DNA of 26,038 nt, from NCBI GenBank assembly GCA_963575745.1, contig CAUYUJ010000935.1:81388-107425 (forward strand), given 5' to 3'. The DNA comes from Prorocentrum cordatum. Its lineage: Eukaryota; Sar; Dinophyceae; Prorocentrales; Prorocentraceae. The translations under genes were made by a program, and so were the position numbers. Under the pieces are notes generated by a model, which worked only from the letters and a program-made list of their open reading frames with translations, ran no database searches and was not told the DNA's origin. Shown one piece after another: positions 1 through 7,556 of the stretch (the stretch's first letter is position 1; each line of letters opens with the position of its first letter).

Positions 1-1
1 G

Positions 2-3000
2 CCAGATGTGCAGATGGAGGCGCCTCGCTCTGCAACTCCGAGACCGCCGATTGGCGCAACTCCTGCACAAGCGTCTGAGCCCAAGCAGCAACCTCAGGAC
101 CCTGTGGAGGAACGGAGACGCCCGCCTAGTCGCAGCAGCTCCATTGCTAAAAGGGCGGCAGCTTTCGAGCGCACCGGGTATGCCCCTGCGCCAGCTTCGC
201 CTGCGGCGGCCCGTTCCAAAAGGTCCGACGAAGGTGCTCTGTCTAGGGGCACCTGGGCGCCGACGATTAGGGGCAGCGCCAGTCGCGGATCACCGCGGGG
301 AAACCCGCCAGGCGCTGCCGCTGCAGCATCTTCCTCTTCAGGAGCCGCAGCCTCTTCAGCGACAGACGCTCCTACGCGGGGAAACCCGCCCGTGGATCAG
401 CTGCACCACCCAGGAGACACGTCCTTCACCAGCGGGACTCCGAGTGTGATCAGGGATAGACTTGCTCTGCGGAACCCCCCACCGATACGCTCGGTGGATG
501 AGGCATTCATGAAGAAATTCAGGCAAGCAAACATCGTCCCTAGATCCAATCACACTCTCAAGCAGCTGAGTAAAGCTCTCAGCAGGATATGCAGACATGC
601 GCCAGACAAACCACACAACCCTGTGTGGGACCTGGCTTCCTTCGATGATCGTGATGGTTGGATTAACCTCGTGGAGCTCGTGAGCGATTATCCGTGGAGC
701 ACAGGAAAAACGAGACACGACGGGTATAATCCCAGACATGACGAGGCCAAAGTCATCAATCCGAACCTATATGCTCGCACGGTTGACCAACTGGCAGCCA
801 TCATGATGGAAGTGGTTCATGTCCGTGAACCAGACGGAGAAGAAAAACAGCGCCTTCAGTTCAAGGTGTCAATGCGGGACTCCGGTGAGCCCGAGATCTT
901 CATCCGCGCCTCTCAGGGGCATTCATGGACATTGAAAGCTCCATGGTCGCTGTACAACTATATTGTACTGTGCGACCAACCTGCCGGGAGACCGGCCCCG
1001 TACCCCGAAGTCGCCATGCATGGCACTCGGTGGGGTGCCTTCGAAGGCATTCTGTGGCACGGTCTGTCCTGTAGACCCGAGCACAACACGAAGAAACGGG
1101 GAACAGGCCGGTCACACATCCACTTCGTGCCGACGGTCCGCCGTCGTGCCGTAAACAGTGGGTGGGACCCAGACTCCGACATCATCATCTTCGTAGATTG
1201 GCATAAGGCCTTGCAAGATGGTATTAAGTTCTGTTGGTATGATAACGGAGTCCTTTTGTCCGAGGGAAACAACGGCATCATCGAACCGTACTACATTTCC
1301 CATGTAGAGGACCTGGCCACGGGGAAGCACTGGCACAATCCCGAGTACATTGGGGATCGCCGGGCGCGAGTCCCCCCCGCCGTGCTGTCGGCCCCTGGCA
1401 GGTGGGCTGACGTTGGCAGTGCCAGCGTCAAATACCAGTGGTCCCTCAACCAAGAGGGCGTCGACCCTCCTATGGCCAACCTCCATAGGGAGGTTGGGGA
1501 CCACTACAGTCCCGCCATGCTGGGAAACCAGCCTGAGGTCCACCAGATCTTCATGATCACAGAGAGTGAGGCCGGGAGCGCGGCACCAAGCCGTGCCCCA
1601 AGCCAAGGGCCTAGCGCCGTATCTTGGCAGGCCATCAGCACCTCGGACCTGGACCAGATAGCGGCCGCTCTGAACCCTGAACAGGTGGAGCAATTGGCGG
1701 ACAGGTTATACCAACAAGACCCCTGGGCCGCTGGCCAGGGAGCAATGTCCGCCATGGCTACGCGAAATCGTCAGGCCATGCAGGGAAACCCGCCCATAAA
1801 TGGACTCAGAGCTGAGATGCCTGAGCCGCAGGGAGACCCACAGACGTTCGGCCGCATCTTTGGAGAGCCTGCTCGATTTGAGCAGATGCATGGGAGCCCC
1901 TCGCAGAGCATGCACACACCGAGGGGCGTGACCCCAATGGCTGCGCCACCTGCACAGTCTCCGTTCGGGACTCCTGGCCGCCCTGCCACGATCGGCACCC
2001 TCATGGAGAGGATCGCAGCGGCCAGGGCCGAGCATGGTACAGCTCTCCTGAACATGATGCCGCCCGGCACTCCAACGAGTCAGCAGGGGAACCTGCCCGG
2101 CACCCCAAGCCATCATCGACCGTTTGCTGGACAAACCACAGTCGCTGGTGCGCCTGATGACTACCGTGCAAGAGTGGCGGCCGCTGTGCAGCAGGTGCAG
2201 AGCCATAATCTGCCTCACCCAAGTGGTCAGAGGTGGAGGCCGGCCTGGTCCTGGGAGCCTGAGAGCCCCAACCCAAGGGATCCTGCTCGGCAACGAGCCT
2301 TCATCCCAGCGTTCAATGCTCACCCGAGTATGGCCCAGGGCCAGAGGCCACCGCCAGCGCACATGAATCCGCCATTGTACCCTGATGGGTCTAGAGTCCC
2401 GAACAAGTTTGTTCGCGAATTGGCGGATCAGTTCCACAGCCTCACTAACGTGCGCTGTAGTGATCAGTCTATGTATCCGCACATGGCCTTCATGCCTGCG
2501 CCGACGACGCCAGATGTGGCTGTCCAGCCCACTGCCCATTCGATATCGTCTGGCAGTAGAGGCGTGCCTGATTATATCAGGCAGACATACCACACTCAAC
2601 AGGCACGCTTTAGGCGCAGACAGGCCGTGCAGAACGTACGAGATCATTCACGTGCAGCTGCGCTTGATGTTGTGAGAAACAGAGGCTCACCTTTGCGAGG
2701 GAACTCGCCCGCTGCGACCCCTATCGCCTCCGTGCCAAATGCCGGAATGCCGGAGGTGCTGGATCCATCAGGAGCCCCCCCAGCTGCCTTCATGCCCTCC
2801 GAGACGGTATTGGAGAGACAGCGGCGGGTATATCCCAGAGCAGCAGATGTGGAAGTTTTCACTGGGATGGAAGATACCTGTGCAGTATGCCTCGAAGAAT
2901 TTCAGCCCAGAGAAAGTGTTTGCCGTTTGAGGTGTAATCACTTGTTCCATGAGGGGTGCTGGAATTCAAATGTGGTGGGCCATGTCGCAAATCAGCGCGA

Positions 3001-4789
3001 GGGAGACCCTCAGCAGCCACCATGTGCTATCTGCCGAGCACCTGGCATCATAGCGTCATCATTTCCGTGGACCGGCTCCTTCATTCAGACTCCTGAGCAA
3101 GCAGCGAGGGAGCTGCGGGAGTTGAGGAGCATGGTGGAGGAGATGACGGCCAGGATGCTAGATAGGCAGACAGCTCAGCCCCAACAGCAGGGAAACCTGC
3201 CAGAGGAGGTGAGGCCGCCGATGGAGACGGGATATTTCGATCAGCTTATCCCGAGGACGGCACCTCAGCAGGGAAACCTGCCTAACACTCCTCAGATGTC
3301 TCCCCAGAGTGGGGGCGGGGCTGAGATGGCACTGGACCCTGACCAGCTGCGTGAGCTGCGTGTTCGGCATTTCCAGAATCAAGTGGATAATGCGCACACA
3401 ACCTTTGTGCTGGATGCCGACAATCCTGAGACTGAGGGCGCGTCGTTTGACCTCTCAGATTCCTCAGTGGCAACAGCAGCAACAGCAGCCAGGGCCGTCG
3501 ACATCGCTGCGACGAACGAGGAGTTCGAGGAGTGGCTGCAATACAGGGATCACCTCACGAATGAGGGGTTGCAGGACATTGCCCTTCACTCGTACCTGAC
3601 GCTGACGAGACCCCCGACCTGCGAGCAGTATAAGAGCATACGTGATGAGTATGCCAACTGGCGGGGGGAGCGTGGCGATCATGTCCAGCACGTGTCTTAC
3701 TTCCAGTACATCGACCTGGCACGCATGGCCGAAAGTAGGCCTCATGCCAGTGTCATGCGGGGTAACCCGCCAGGGAGTACAACTGAGCTGCGGGGAAACC
3801 CGCCTAACAGCACACCCGACACTTCAGAAACGGTGCACATCAAACAGCCGAGTAAGACGTTATTGGAAGATGGCGGGAACTCCATCCTCATCGATGTTGG
3901 CTCGAAGATCAACATCATGGGTGAAAACACGAGCCGCAAGTTCGTCCAGGCTGCTGAGGCACACGGCCGTACTTGTACGTTCGAGCCCCGCTCTCGCTTG
4001 AACATCAACGGAGTGGGAGAAGGGTCGGCCCCAGCGGATACCGTAGGCACATTCAGCATTGCCTGCGAGTACCAGGGGTCGACCCAGCTCGATTCATATA
4101 AGACGAACATTGTGTCAGGCTGTGGTGGCAAAGACCTGCCAGCCATCCTAGGCCTCGATAGTACGCAGGACAAACGCACGATCATCGTGCTTGAACGAGG
4201 CCAGGAGAAGCTGATATTCCCTGGAAAGGGGCAGGTCAAGATGGAGCTCCCCGAGGGCTCCAAGATCATGCCCACGACGAAGTTGCCGTCAGGGCATCTG
4301 TCGATCAGGTGCGATCGTTTTGGAGCTGCGGGGCAACCCGCCTCGAGCTCACGCAGCACGTCATTCCAGACGGTGCTGACGGGCGAGCCGACCCCGGCGC
4401 AGGAGCGCGAGCAATTGCAGGGAAACCTGCCTCAGGGGTTGATGGAGACGCTCGCCAAGGCCACTATGCGAGGCGACAGCATCGACGATCTCGAAACGTT
4501 CGATTGCTTCGTTGCCAGGACACTGGCCCAGCATGGTGGAAGTGTACCCATGGACGCAGTACGGTCCCGCCGGAAGATAGTGATGGGGCACACGAACCGT
4601 GAGTTGCAGACGGTCAGCGACGCTAGGTCCAAAGGCGCGCTGAAACAGCTGATGGATCATCCATCCACGCTGACAGCATTTGCGGAGCAATCCGCCTCTG
4701 AGGCCACGGCGCGCTGCAGCGCTGAGCTCCAGCATCTGAGGAAAGCCCAGATGCTGGCAGACATCGCAGGCACATCTTCTTTATCTTGA
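2..4789 (+). CDS. Gag-like polyprotein with Tpt1-like, RING-H2 and retropepsin-like domains (5' partial)
   Basis: The frame is open from the left edge, so the true start is not visible; the first ATG in frame is at 14, and a GTG lies at 8. About 1,595 residues (numbered from the GTG at 8) read to a TGA at 4787. The first ~150 residues are Ser/Ala/Pro-rich and low in complexity. Residues about 187-432 form a Tpt1/KptA-like fold. Then come ~500 Pro/Gln-rich residues, a basic helix near 853-885, a RING-H2 finger at 958-1009, a helical stretch after it, and a retropepsin-like domain near 1290-1400 with an ILGL motif at 1380. I see no capsid fold and no CCHC zinc knuckle, so the gag role is inferred from position. 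The peptides RGNPP and QGNLP recur because the gene contains 14 GNRA hairpins, mostly in the same phase. Confidence 0.85.
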   Translation, partial: PDVQMEAPRSATPRPPIGATPAQASEPKQQPQDPVEERRRPPSRSSSIAKRAAAFERTGYAPAPASPAAARSKRSDEGALSRGTWAPTIRGSASRGSPRGNPPGAAAAASSSSGAAASSATDAPTRGNPPVDQLHHPGDTSFTSGTPSVIRDRLALRNPPPIRSVDEAFMKKFRQANIVPRSNHTLKQLSKALSRICRHAPDKPHNPVWDLASFDDRDGWINLVELVSDYPWSTGKTRHDGYNPRHDEAKVINPNLYARTVDQLAAIMMEVVHVREPDGEEKQRLQFKVSMRDSGEPEIFIRASQGHSWTLKAPWSLYNYIVLCDQPAGRPAPYPEVAMHGTRWGAFEGILWHGLSCRPEHNTKKRGTGRSHIHFVPTVRRRAVNSGWDPDSDIIIFVDWHKALQDGIKFCWYDNGVLLSEGNNGIIEPYYISHVEDLATGKHWHNPEYIGDRRARVPPAVLSAPGRWADVGSASVKYQWSLNQEGVDPPMANLHREVGDHYSPAMLGNQPEVHQIFMITESEAGSAAPSRAPSQGPSAVSWQAISTSDLDQIAAALNPEQVEQLADRLYQQDPWAAGQGAMSAMATRNRQAMQGNPPINGLRAEMPEPQGDPQTFGRIFGEPARFEQMHGSPSQSMHTPRGVTPMAAPPAQSPFGTPGRPATIGTLMERIAAARAEHGTALLNMMPPGTPTSQQGNLPGTPSHHRPFAGQTTVAGAPDDYRARVAAAVQQVQSHNLPHPSGQRWRPAWSWEPESPNPRDPARQRAFIPAFNAHPSMAQGQRPPPAHMNPPLYPDGSRVPNKFVRELADQFHSLTNVRCSDQSMYPHMAFMPAPTTPDVAVQPTAHSISSGSRGVPDYIRQTYHTQQARFRRRQAVQNVRDHSRAAALDVVRNRGSPLRGNSPAATPIASVPNAGMPEVLDPSGAPPAAFMPSETVLERQRRVYPRAADVEVFTGMEDTCAVCLEEFQPRESVCRLRCNHLFHEGCWNSNVVGHVANQREGDPQQPPCAICRAPGIIASSFPWTGSFIQTPEQAARELRELRSMVEEMTARMLDRQTAQPQQQGNLPEEVRPPMETGYFDQLIPRTAPQQGNLPNTPQMSPQSGGGAEMALDPDQLRELRVRHFQNQVDNAHTTFVLDADNPETEGASFDLSDSSVATAATAARAVDIAATNEEFEEWLQYRDHLTNEGLQDIALHSYLTLTRPPTCEQYKSIRDEYANWRGERGDHVQHVSYFQYIDLARMAESRPHASVMRGNPPGSTTELRGNPPNSTPDTSETVHIKQPSKTLLEDGGNSILIDVGSKINIMGENTSRKFVQAAEAHGRTCTFEPRSRLNINGVGEGSAPADTVGTFSIACEYQGSTQLDSYKTNIVSGCGGKDLPAILGLDSTQDKRTIIVLERGQEKLIFPGKGQVKMELPEGSKIMPTTKLPSGHLSIRCDRFGAAGQPASSSRSTSFQTVLTGEPTPAQEREQLQGNLPQGLMETLAKATMRGDSIDDLETFDCFVARTLAQHGGSVPMDAVRSRRKIVMGHTNRELQTVSDARSKGALKQLMDHPSTLTAFAEQSASEATARCSAELQHLRKAQMLADIAGTSSLS
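566..1303 (+). other. Tpt1/KptA-like RNA 2'-phosphotransferase domain inside the gag-like ORF
   Basis: Tpt1/KptA enzymes remove the 2'-phosphate left at an RNA splice junction, using NAD+. The family landmarks occur in order: LSKALSRICRH at residues 187-197 (catalytic Arg196-His197 pair), IRASQGHS at 299-306 (Arg300), HGTRW at 338-342, GLS followed by RSHIH ending at 372, then a strand with IIIFVD, a KALQDGIKF helix and strand, and NGVLLSEG near 411-418. This is an unusually full set of motifs. The family usually has an Arg in an SG-x-R motif; here that site reads SGWDP (Ser384-Gly385-Trp386-Asp387), so one of the four classical catalytic residues appears replaced. Placement inside a retroelement polyprotein is unexpected. 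Activity cannot be judged from sequence. Confidence 0.82.
2879..3034 (+). other. RING-H2 finger inside the gag-like ORF
   Basis: The ligand series is Cys958-x2-Cys961-x14-Cys976-x-His978-x2-His981-x2-Cys984-x21-Cys1006-x2-Cys1009, a complete C3H2C3 (RING-H2) pattern with normal spacing, including the LRCNHLFHEGCW core typical of E3 ubiquitin ligases. RING-H2 fingers recruit E2 enzymes. The last pair is followed by a Glu/Arg-rich helical stretch. All eight zinc ligands are intact, which argues for selection until recently. The likely role, ubiquitin transfer to host or element proteins, is inference. Confidence 0.9.
3875..4207 (+). other. Retropepsin-like aspartic protease domain with a DVG active-site motif
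   Basis: The segment starts with SILIDVGSKINIMG (Asp1296) and ends with an ILGLD motif at residues 1380-1384. This is the usual retropepsin layout: a hydrophobic strand into the catalytic Asp, then a late hydrophobic-Leu-Gly strand. The position at the gag-pol border also fits. Retropepsins normally have Asp-Thr/Ser-Gly; here the middle residue is Val, which would be expected to weaken or abolish catalysis unless this family tolerates it. The call rests on the two motifs and the position. Confidence 0.6.
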
Positions 4790-5363
4790 AGATGGCAGGG
4801 CGACGTCGCCCCCTCGTCGTCTTGCCTGTTGGCCGAAAAGCCGGGGGGTAACAAGGACAGCGGGGTAACCTGCCTTAGTAAGAGGGCTTTTGTCATTGAA
4901 GATACGAGAGAGGCTTGCGCCGACCTCCGCACCCGAGGTTATATCTGTGATCGTATTTCCCACAATGAGCTTATACAAGCGTGGGCACAGATTGCCTGGG
5001 CGCGGTGATCAGTGGAGATTACACTCTCATATGGATTAGTACCCCGGGTGACTAGTATGTACGAACTCCAGGAAAGAGTGGCCCCACATTGGTCAGGTAT
5101 CCAGAACCTGTTGATAAAAGCCAAGAAACTCCGTATGAAAATTATAATATTTTGTTCCCCCAGGATATGTTTGGAAGTTATCTCCAGTACCTGATACCCT
5201 GGAAGATCTTAAGTTGTCAGTAATACGGATGTGTTTGTGTCATTTCGGTATTCGGTTCAATATGCAAGACAGTGCACCGAGTGTACTTATATGCAGGTAG
5301 CGTCATCAAAACCAATTAGCTCGAAGCTGTGGGCATGTACATGCAAACAGGCAATACCACAAC
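4790..5363 (+). other. Gap between gag-like ORF and ORF2; the gag frame reopens after single stops
   Basis: After the TGA at 4787 the gag-like frame is open again to a TGA at 5006 (72 codons), then to a stop at 5192. The translated stretch is not repetitive (for example RAFVIEDTREACADLR). It could be a former C-terminal extension cut off by point mutations, or chance. A perfect 14-bp palindrome (GGGCGACGTCGCCC) lies at 4798-4811, and one GNRA hairpin lies at 4860-4873. No promoter can be identified. Confidence 0.4.
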
Positions 5364-6158
5364 ATGTGTTGGATTGGTACGGCCATACGGTACGGCATGC
5401 TGAATGGCGAGCTCAGACACGTACTACAACTCATCTGTCATCTGAACGACAACATCCTGGGGAGCACCACCACGCACGGAAATGTGCCTGTATATCTGAA
5501 CACCTATACACGCACGGACCATAACATCCATCATTACGTGACGACCAACAAGGGAGGACCGAAATGGTCTGATGTTATCCGACGTGTAACGATTAACCTG
5601 GATACCAATGCGGTTATTCAGGATATCTCAGTTGCCGATCAACCAACAGGGTATGATTGGCATGCACCACTACCTGCAGGGGTTGCCAACATCAGCACTC
5701 GGTTGTATTGGCAACCCGGGGAACCGGTCTTGCTCGGAAACGAGCCTACTCAATCACCACAGAAACCTCGACGCGTCATCATAGATGACTGTTCTCTCCC
5801 CTTCCCGACTCTGGCGATTGACGCATGTGCCCACTCAACCACGACAATGGGCACGCAGACCGGCGAACAAAACGAGCAAGTTTTACCTACAGAATCGCGT
5901 ATCAAGCAGAAGGAAAGGCTCAAAGCCGAAAAGGAAGCAGGCATCAAGCCTCGCCGCATTAAAAAGCACGTTGAAGACGGAAGCGATGATTGCGGCGACG
6001 ACTTGTCAGGACTCGGACAGGATCTTATGGCGACCTGGAGTGCTGACGTCCCTATTGAGCTGATAAGCTCCGATGAGGACGATGACCTGTTCCTTACCCT
6101 CCCCACATCTATGCCCGACACACACGCTAACATATACAGCATAGTCGCTACACTATGA
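5364..6158 (+). CDS. Retroelement ORF2, unknown function (264 aa)
   Basis: The first ATG of this open stretch is at 5364, and the frame is open upstream to 5301. Residues about 60-120 (GGPKWSDVIRRVTINLD, then DWHAPLPAGV) resemble a segment I associate with dinoflagellate copia polyproteins, but I cannot name a fold. The C-terminal half turns basic (KQKERLKAEKEAG) and then acidic (SSDEDDD). The ORF ends with TGA at 6156, and the same frame resumes 18 bp later as the methyltransferase-like ORF. The two may therefore be one ancestral reading frame split by one stop. GNRA hairpins lie at 5474-5487 and 5732-5745. Confidence 0.6.
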   Translation: MCWIGTAIRYGMLNGELRHVLQLICHLNDNILGSTTTHGNVPVYLNTYTRTDHNIHHYVTTNKGGPKWSDVIRRVTINLDTNAVIQDISVADQPTGYDWHAPLPAGVANISTRLYWQPGEPVLLGNEPTQSPQKPRRVIIDDCSLPFPTLAIDACAHSTTTMGTQTGEQNEQVLPTESRIKQKERLKAEKEAGIKPRRIKKHVEDGSDDCGDDLSGLGQDLMATWSADVPIELISSDEDDDLFLTLPTSMPDTHANIYSIVATL

Positions 6159-6176
6159 TATGGTCATAACAACTGC

Positions 6177-7556
6177 GTGGATATGTTGGAGCTTTGTGGC
6201 GGTGAGGGTGGTATCTCAGAGCTTGCCTTCTCAAGGGGGCTCTCCTCAGGAGGCAACCTAGACAAGACTACATATGTCGACCTGGGAGACCCCTCGGTGC
6301 AGCGGGTTGTAGATCATTACTTCGCTATATGCTACGTACGAGTTGCCATACTACAACCCAGTTGCCGCACCACAGGACCACCATCCTACTACAACTACAA
6401 AGTCAATCACAACACTTGGGAACAGCACCACAAAGAAGATTTACCACACATACCTTACTGTGGTGAAATTGCTGTGACCCAAGATGACGCTCGGAGGTGG
6501 TGTATACGCGAACAACCTACAGGAACATGGGTGGATGATATTTCCCCATGGAAGAAACTTGCCAACGGACCACGCATTACAACCGTACGCATTGATCAGT
6601 GTGCTACGGGACTCAAAGATACGGCTGGTGACTACATTAAGAAGCCGACAAATATCACCAGCAATGACAAGACAATTCTTAAACCCTTTGAGCGACTCAA
6701 ATGCAACGGTCAGCATGTGCACGCACAACCGTGCAACAAAGAGCTTCCACTGGCACAAAAATACACTCGACGACTGCAGTCTGCCTTTGTGGAAGCCGTC
6801 TATCTGGCGAAAGCCATTGACACTACGCGCGGAAACGCGCCTACAAGTACTCCACATGCATACCCTGCCGACCTTCCTGATCAAGCTGAACCAGGCGAAG
6901 GTATGAGACGCATCGGTGATCGTATCATCCCAAAGGTGGCCACCTGCCCGGCATGCATCGACAACGTCCGAAAGGACAGTCCTAGCCATAACAGAGACCC
7001 TACGCAGTGTAAGTATCATGATTCCATCTCTGTATATTGGCCATGCCCCGCATGCCAGAGGGATCTTACGAGAAGCAAAGGTGTTAAGAACCACCTTGAT
7101 ACCGAACCTGGTAAATGTCGTTTTGCTGAACCATTTAAACTTCCAGACGACCACGACCCCGAAGGCAAAACCGTGCCAGCTTGGTGGAAACCCTTACCTA
7201 AACCTGGTGAGGGCCGAGCTTCAGCTTCAGGTGGCCGCCAAGGCGCACACGCTAGGCCACCACGAACACGATCCTTCGGTAACGTTGATCCGACATCTGG
7301 TGCCAGCAGTTACGACATGCTACGAGACGCCCCCGAGCGTGGAAACACGCCTTCTGCATCCTCTAGCGAAGCGCCACAGGTAGCGGCCCGTCGTGGCCCG
7401 CCTACAAGGCGTACCACCACCTCCAGATGCAGTCGACGAAGGAGACCGACTGCGGAGAGCCACAAGGAACCCTCTTGCCTCTACCGGCTCTGGGGCTCCA
7501 CGACTACCCGACTGGACGAGATTCGACATCCAGCGCAGTCTGCAAAATCTCCGTAG
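6177..7556 (+). CDS. Pol N-terminal part: C5-methyltransferase-like domain plus two C2HC zinc modules
   Basis: The protein opens with DMLELCGGEGG (residues 2-12), which resembles the SAM-binding motif I of C5 DNA methyltransferases. Then come VDLGDP (motif II-like acidic strand), LQPSCRTTG with Cys63 at the place of the catalytic Pro-Cys, REQPTGTW with Glu112 at the place of the ENV motif, and DQCATGLKD like motif VIII. Two similar zinc modules follow: Cys257-x2-Cys260-x10-His271-x6-Cys278 and Cys290-x2-Cys293-x12-His306-x7-Cys314. The last ~120 residues are low in complexity and overlap the integrase ORF in another frame, so the real protein probably changes frame between about 7393 and 7556. 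The ATG at 6177 is inside a frame open from 6159. The methyltransferase call is by motif pattern only. Retrotransposons carrying C5-methyltransferases have been reported in dinoflagellates, which makes the call plausible. Confidence 0.65.
   Translation: MDMLELCGGEGGISELAFSRGLSSGGNLDKTTYVDLGDPSVQRVVDHYFAICYVRVAILQPSCRTTGPPSYYNYKVNHNTWEQHHKEDLPHIPYCGEIAVTQDDARRWCIREQPTGTWVDDISPWKKLANGPRITTVRIDQCATGLKDTAGDYIKKPTNITSNDKTILKPFERLKCNGQHVHAQPCNKELPLAQKYTRRLQSAFVEAVYLAKAIDTTRGNAPTSTPHAYPADLPDQAEPGEGMRRIGDRIIPKVATCPACIDNVRKDSPSHNRDPTQCKYHDSISVYWPCPACQRDLTRSKGVKNHLDTEPGKCRFAEPFKLPDDHDPEGKTVPAWWKPLPKPGEGRASASGGRQGAHARPPRTRSFGNVDPTSGASSYDMLRDAPERGNTPSASSSEAPQVAARRGPPTRRTTTSRCSRRRRPTAESHKEPSCLYRLWGSTTTRLDEIRHPAQSAKSP

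Noticed and set aside
2403-2418. CGAACAA-GT-TTGTTCG palindrome in the gag-like ORF
   Set aside because: A single isolated palindrome in coding sequence with no GNRA loop and no repeat elsewhere; likely chance.
4216-4228. CCCT-GGAA-AGGG mini-hairpin in the gag-like ORF
   Set aside because: Does not have the GC-ended stem and is explainable by chance.
5716-5727. CCGG-GGAA-CCGG as a member of the hairpin family
   Set aside because: Only a 4-bp stem and lacks the GC...GCC frame of the other 26; kept out of the count.
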